This document shows, in pieces, positions 58,700-64,000 of a stretch of DNA of 64,000 nt; the stretch's first letter is position 1; each line of letters begins with the position of its first letter. Origin of the DNA: Lunularia cruciata (Eukaryota > Streptophyta > Marchantiopsida > Lunulariales > Lunulariaceae). The stretch is from NCBI GenBank assembly GCA_948567375.1, contig OX419759.1:14786744-14850743 (forward strand), given 5' to 3'. The notes beneath the pieces were generated by a model, which saw nothing but the letters and a program-made list of their open reading frames with translations, ran no database searches and was not told the DNA's origin. The position numbers and the translations under genes were made by a program.

Positions 58700-59930
58700 C
58701 CCCTTTTATTATTACTTTTTTACTTGTTGCTATTCAATAGAATGTGTAACCATTCTTTTTAAAATTACATGACACGTCCGATTAATAACTACAACATCCA
58801 TTGCTATCACTTGATTCTCTTGGCCTATATACAGAAATATTCTAATTCATGTTATCTGCATTGTATAAAAACATGATAAATTAGTCGCAACTAACCCAAA
58901 ATTATAACTTGCATAGAATGCTAACTAGTCCTATGATTCAATCAATATATTCAAAATGGTCAATAAGATAATTGAGATAAGATATATAAATAAATTTGAT
59001 ATGATTATTGTATCACATAGACACCCCAATCCCAAGTAGCCCAATCATAATTCTTGTACAGATTTCCCATATAAATCTTCACCTTTTACAAGAAAAAAAA
59101 AATTTATATACGACTGAAAAGAATCTATTACACGCCACTGCACATGGGGTATCTTCCATAGCTCTAAACAATCTGGAATAAAAGTAAAGCCATAACTAAC
59201 ACAAAAATAACATTAATAGTATGAAGTACTCCATTTTATGTCTCCATGTACTTGCAAAACCATAATCTGTTCACATCTTAATTGGTTACTATCAAAACAC
59301 TAAAGACTATAAACCTTTATAATTGTATTTCTTACTTATGTTATTTTATTTTACTCACTTTCAAAAAAAATTCTTATGATTAATCTTTAATGAAAATGTA
59401 CAAAAATAAAACCACTGCTAGCAAAAATCTAAACTAACCACTATCATACTAAGATAATAACATGGAAAGTCAAAATTATTCTCTGACAGCACTGACCGTT
59501 GATTTAACCATTAGGTTAAAGTCTATGGGCAATGTTTCCGGCAAACATCGAGACTTCGGATTTTCTTAGAGGCGTTAACCTGAACTTCTAGTTTATGCGA
59601 GGGACCAAGGTTTGAGGAGAACCGACAATTGATGTATTAATTAAGCGGGTAAGTTCTGGGCATGTTTGCCGTAATTTGGAAGTCAACTCAAGATCACTAG
59701 ATTTTTAGAATTACATAAACTCCTAAGATAGATTTTCTCAGATATCCAAATATATTCCCTTCTTCCCTTTGACCAGTTTTACTTGGGATATTTATACCTC
59801 TTTCCATAACTCATCTTCGTCTTTGATGCAGTTGAAGTTCCTTTGTCGGGACAAAGAAATCATGTCCAATTCAAACAATCATGTCCAAACCTGTTTCTTA
59901 TGCAGGTTACTATTTTCCATTTCGAGTATT
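58700..59930. other. AT-rich gene-free stretch
   Basis: Long A/T runs, no frame above 85 residues, no recognisable motif. Confidence 0.55.
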
Positions 59931-59936
59931 TCTTTT

Positions 59937-60431
59937 CAGAGGAGATGCAAGAAGAGGTTGTGCACCTTAAACAAGAGTGTTTGCTTAAACCTTGTGCTTA
60001 AAAGTGTTTGCACCTTAGACAAGTAGTGTTTGTTATGGCATGAGAGAGTGGATAACTTACCTAGAGGGAGCGTTTGTATGTTTTGCAGATGACATGTGTA
60101 AGGCAAACTTATACTTGATCCAAAATGATTAGGGGATAGTGGTGGATGTTGTGGTTACAGACCCTAGGCATGATGTATTTCTTCTTGCATCAGAGGAGAT
60201 GCAAGAAGAGGTTGTGCACCTTAAACAAGAGTGTTTGCTTAAACCTTGTGCTTAAAAGTGTTTGCACCTTAGACAAGTAGTGTTTGTTATGGCATGAGAG
60301 AGTGGATAACTTACCGAGAGGGAGCGTTTGTATGTTTTGCAGATGACATGTGTAAGGCAAACTTATACTTGATACAAAATGATTAGGGGATAGTGGTGGA
60401 TGTTGTGGTTACAGACCCTAGGCATGATGTA
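59937..60431 (+). repeat. Tandem duplication of a LINE-like endonuclease fragment (2 x 241 bp)
   Basis: 59,937-60,177 and 60,191-60,431 are almost identical (offset 254), with 13 bp between. With two stop or shift steps each unit translates to VFVMA.ESG, RERLYVLQ, KANLYLIQND and GIVVDVVVTDPRHDV, matching the domain encoded at 33.6-33.8 kb and 61.1-61.25 kb, but on the plus strand. The nucleotide sequence has diverged from those copies while the two units agree with each other, so the duplication is recent and the fragment old. Confidence 0.85.
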
Positions 60432-60594
60432 GTTTCTTTTCCCATTCTTATTATCTTTCAAGGAACTTCCCATCTCTTCCTGGGCAGTTTTATTCGTGTA
60501 TATTTCTTCTACCAGGCCACTTTCTTCTGATACTCTCCACAAGAATATTACAAATTATTTTCATAATTGCTTTTCAACCACCAGATCAGAGAAA

Positions 60595-61290
60595 AAGGCG
60601 ACCGCATAGGAAAAATGAAGGATGGGAAGACCCCATCAAGCCGTACAAAGGAGAGACAAAAAAGGTAACATGGGGCTAAGCTCCAATAGAGTCTGTATGA
60701 GAAATCTGCCCTACCGCACCTAAGATATCTGAGCTATGCAAATCGTATGGTCTACACACAACTGGAGCATTCGAAGAAACATCATCTAATGTGATTGCTC
60801 TCCTATGGATTGCACCAGCCACTGCAATCTGTAGAGCAATGGACACACGCTGTCTAAAGTAAGCTACAAAGTATGAGAGTGAGAGTGGTACCCCTAACGC
60901 CTAACATGATAAGCTCTCGCGCACTCCCTGACAAATGTGTCAAATGCCGTGTCCATCGCTCCATATAACTCCAGGGCTAGAGGAACAAAGAGGTGACCTC
61001 GCTGCATGCCCCTATACTTGGAGACCTTACGACCTGCTGCTGCACTCGCCACCCATCCAGGGGGATGGGTAATCACTCCCTCCGAAACTGTATCCCGCGT
61101 AGGGTCCGTGACCACGACATCCGCTACTGTCACCTGATCATCTCGGACCAAGTATAAGTCTGTCCTGACACGTATCGTCTGCAACGCATACGAACGTTCC
61201 CTCCAAGCTAAGTATCCACTCTCTCGTGCCATAACAAACACTATGTCTCTAATGACATCATGTGTAGCTATCATCTGTCCTCCAAAAGGA
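60595..61290 (-). pseudogene. LINE-like element, 5'-truncated 3' half, second good copy
   Basis: Closely similar to 33,095-33,821 over its whole length, including the 3' tail. The open frame 60,894-61,274 covers MIATHDVIRDIVFVMARESG, RTDLYLVRDDQVTVADVVVT and GRKVSKYRGM; a one-base loss near 60,893 shifts the C-terminal part. It too begins right at the finger (CPFGGQ just before the frame), so both copies are truncated at nearly the same point. Confidence 0.75.
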
Positions 61291-61299
61291 CACCAGATC

Positions 61300-63170
61300 G
61301 AGGAATTGAGATAAAACGACCAAATGTAGTCGAATGATGAACTCTTTTAAGACTTCTAAAATGTTACCGGGTGGTCGAATGACGACCACAAGGTAAGTTA
61401 TGTATAGACATCAAGAGTTGTACTCGATAAATAACAACTTCTCGAAGGCTACATCAACTACACGAAGCATGATTTAAACTGGAACTCCACCATAAGATAC
61501 CCGCAGCACCAAGATTTGTTCACCCAGACCTACGTTTGTGGCTTTACTCACTTCTCTATGAAAAGTTCTTCACCTTGGTAATCACCTTTGAATTGCTTGA
61601 AGCATCCCCGGTAAGAGTGTTTGGTTGCTTGCTTGCTTGACCAGTGGTATCACCTTTGCTTGACGGGTGACTTGTAGGCGGAGTTCTGATGAAGTACATA
61701 AACTATAAGGTTACCGGGTGACTCTAGACGGGTCTGGTTGAGGACATATCTACGAGTTCCCTGTGCTGATAAGACTAGGTTCTCGGGCGACGTGAGGCGT
61801 CAGATGGGCAATCGCCGCTCGGGTCAGGTCCAAGTGCAATCCACTTTGCCCGTTTGCCGGTGAATCTTAACCTGATGAATCGCCCCCGGGACCGGACGCA
61901 GGTTCAACCCAGCAACGGGATCTGACGAGCGGGCAAGATCTATGGAGGCGCAGGAGACGGATTTGTCGGGTAGCGGACCAGTCACCAGTGACTGAACCCG
62001 TCGGAGTCGGTGCGGACCGCGTGGCAGGGATGAAGGAAGCCTGGAAGCGTGGCGGTTAACGTGTCCAGAATCACGGATGGTGGCGCGCATCCGCTATCTC
62101 TTCTGATGGGGGTTCGTTAGTCGCAGTCTCGATTATTCGAGCACCCACTCTCGCAATGTTGAGGACAGAACATGAGAGTGGGAATCCCATCATTCACTGC
62201 AACCTCATAATCCCTAGAACGTCGTTAGGGGTGGACAGTTGGTGCTTCTTGAGCTACTAATTCTTGCTTGTTAGATTGCCTATTAAGAGGGCGATACTGT
62301 GACTCGACACTTGACCTGCATGCTGCTACGCTTGTCCCTCACGGCCTTACCATCCCGATACTTCCTTTCACTCGTCACAGTCAAATTTCTGATTCTTGAG
62401 AACTCCTTCTGCTGATGAGGCTCCCAGTTCCGGCATATGCTCATGACTCGACTATGAAATTCAACGGAAGTGTGCCCGGTCAAAATTCAGGTAAACACCG
62501 AGTGAAACCACCTGACCAAGAAATGGCTACTGCATGTATCGTGAACTGTTGTCCTTTAATGTTCCTCTAAAGTCAAAACAACGTGCATCTAAATTGGAGG
62601 AAGTAAAGAGGACTGTTGGCATAGTTGATTGAGTGTACTGTTAAAGTTCATATGGTGGAGAGCATTTGTTCATTCATTTAACGCACGATATTAGGATATT
62701 TGTTGTGTAATCATCCACAGAAACAGCAGATCTTAGTGACATGAGTTCGAAAACTGATTCTGATGGACTCATTAGACATCATAGTCATAAGTCAATTTGG
62801 TGAATCGAAGAAGGATGGAATCAAGTAATCATTATGAATGCGCAATACTTCGACGTGTTTCAACCACCTATCTTTACATAAAGTTTATGGAGAACGAGAT
62901 TTGAACCGTTTGAGCGTGCAATGTATTTTTTATATCGTCATGCAGTACCGGTACTCGCCCCGGACACATTTAAAGATGCACGCCTCCGTGAATGTGTTCA
63001 TCCTTCTTGAGTTTTCATATGTTCAGGTGAAAGGGAAGATTAAGTATAAAGATGGTTTCTACAGTAAGAATTTAACTCTCTTGAATGTGTGGTTTATGGT
63101 GAGATTAATGTAACAACCGATCTCGAGCCCAAACCCCTTTGTAGGTCAAGTTTTGTTATCATAACTAGTG
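61300..63170. other. No recognisable gene; GC-richer island at 61.7-62.1 kb
   Basis: The frame at 61,824-62,090 (minus, 88 residues, Arg/Pro-rich) lies in a locally GC-rich patch without motif. The rest shows only short frames. Confidence 0.4.
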
Positions 63171-63171
63171 G

Positions 63172-63369
63172 GTCTTAATCCCTTTTGATAAAACAACTCA
63201 TTCTGATACATGTAAATCTAGTAAGCGCGACACACATAAGATAACAAGAAGATGGGAAGACCCCATCAAGCGGTACAAGGATGAATTTACAAGGTAAAAT
63301 AGGGCTAAGCCCCAAGTCTTAATCCGCTTCGATAAAAACAACTCATTCGGATACATGTAAAACTAATGC
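63172..63369 (-). mobile_element. LINE-like 3'-tail-only insertion with ~52-bp flanking direct repeats
   Basis: Direct repeats 63,172-63,226 and 63,317-63,369 (GTCTTAATCC, GATAAAA.CAACTCATTC, GATACATGTAAA in order) bracket 63,227-63,314, which holds GATGGGAAGACCCCATCAAG and TAGGGCTAAGCCCC, the conserved tail of the LINE-like family. The tail carries no coding sequence. Confidence 0.8.
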
Positions 63370-63381
63370 AAAGATTGATAA

Positions 63382-63582
63382 GTTCGTTGACGATGACTAA
63401 AAATAATCCAAGAATCGCCCTGTCTCCCCATGAACAGCTAGATGTTGAGAAAAGAATATCGCATGCAGCACGATACATTATCACTCGTTGACGATCAGTA
63501 AAGATAATGCAAGAATCGACCTGTCTCCCCATGAACAGATAGATGTTGAGAAAGAATATGGCATGCAACACGAGGTTAGTCC
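63382..63582 (+). repeat. Two-unit ~101-bp tandem repeat
   Basis: CGTTGACGAT starts at 63,385 and 63,486; both units contain CTGTCTCCCCATGAACAG and TAGATGTTGAGAAA. Differences are few. Confidence 0.9.
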
Positions 63583-64000
63583 GAATTTCCTGACTACTTT
63601 GCATCAACTCATTGTTAATCAAGCTGTTGGCGTCCTAACCTAAGGGATTAATCACATGCATAATCTATTTCAATAAAGCATTTTAAGATTCACAAGTTAA
63701 GTTTCCCAATGAGTACGAGAATTGGAAAATCACAAACTTTACAAAGGCTTGAAAGCTTGTAAGAAGAAATGGATATATGGATTCGAGAGCAATATGTATG
63801 GAAGTTTAAATAATGAGAAACTATTTGATTAAAGGAATTTCTGTCGAGTCTGACAGCGTAGTTTTATCCAAATCATAATGGACAGAAAATCATAGAGTCC
63901 TTTCAATAAGAATGGGACGACTAATAAAGTTGCTTTATAACGATCTCACCACCGCGAATTTTACCTGTGCGACAGGCGACTGACACTTTGTGCTAGCTGC
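63583..64000. other. No recognisable feature to the window end
   Basis: AT-rich, no coding frame beyond short chance ones. Confidence 0.5.

Noticed and set aside
1-64000. tRNA, rRNA genes and CRISPR arrays
   Set aside because: No tRNA cloverleaf with A and B boxes, no rRNA core motif and no regular short direct repeats with unique spacers were seen by eye. PBS sites match tRNA ends only.

Overview
The window reads as nuclear DNA of a land plant. The evidence is two plant-type host genes (a 13-exon mitochondrial NADH-cytochrome b5 reductase and an intronless MUR3-like GT47 glycosyltransferase), GT-AG introns of roughly 100-450 bp, and a thick layer of decayed Ty3/gypsy and Ty1/copia retrotransposons primed by initiator-Met tRNA. 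The restriction-endonuclease-type LINE relics and a gypsy element with a PHD finger make me lean to a non-seed plant (moss, liverwort, lycophyte or fern). That placement is inference, not proof.

Region 1, 1-31.5 kb, is a nested retrotransposon graveyard. From the left it holds: (i) a plus-strand gypsy relic whose integrase ends in a PHD-like finger, with its 3' LTR; (ii) a minus-strand gag relic and leader, then a truncated minus-strand copy of a long coiled-coil ORF; (iii) the 3' end and LTR of another gypsy family; (iv) a minus-strand gypsy relic (8.35-11.96 kb) with a fold-back palindrome in its reverse transcriptase; (v) zinc-knuckle gag, LTR, a second coiled-coil ORF copy, leader and protease of a plus-strand gypsy; (vi) a copia RT/RNase H relic; (vii) a near-complete minus-strand chromovirus (18,382-24,007) with both LTRs, PBS, PPT and a C-terminal chromodomain, lying just before the copia 3' LTR; (viii) two copia LTRs in inverted orientation around a gag fragment; (ix) an ankyrin-like relic and an LTR-like stretch; (x) a LINE-like element interrupted by a solo LTR with a perfect 5-bp target duplication.

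Region 2, 31.5-57 kb, is the host-gene part. The reductase gene (35,019-39,076, plus) has a complete 349-residue model with consistent splice phases. A minus-strand gene of unknown function (39.9 to at least 42.9 kb, perhaps to 46 kb) encodes a coiled-coil protein. The GT47 gene (54,865-56,322, minus) is intact. Between them lie minisatellites (50.5 kb, 52.4 kb) and long stretches without recognisable genes.

Region 3, 57-64 kb, is AT-rich and repeat-rich. It carries at least four more pieces of the same LINE-like family: a diverged relic, a tandemly duplicated endonuclease fragment, a well-preserved 3' half, and a 3'-tail-only insertion flanked by direct repeats of about 52 bp.

The host genes show no common pathway. 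The main story is transposon biology: chromatin-reader modules on gypsy integrases, LTR promoters loaded with heat-shock-element-like palindromes, inverted LTR pairs, and an unusual LINE family. All repeat homologies were found by eye.
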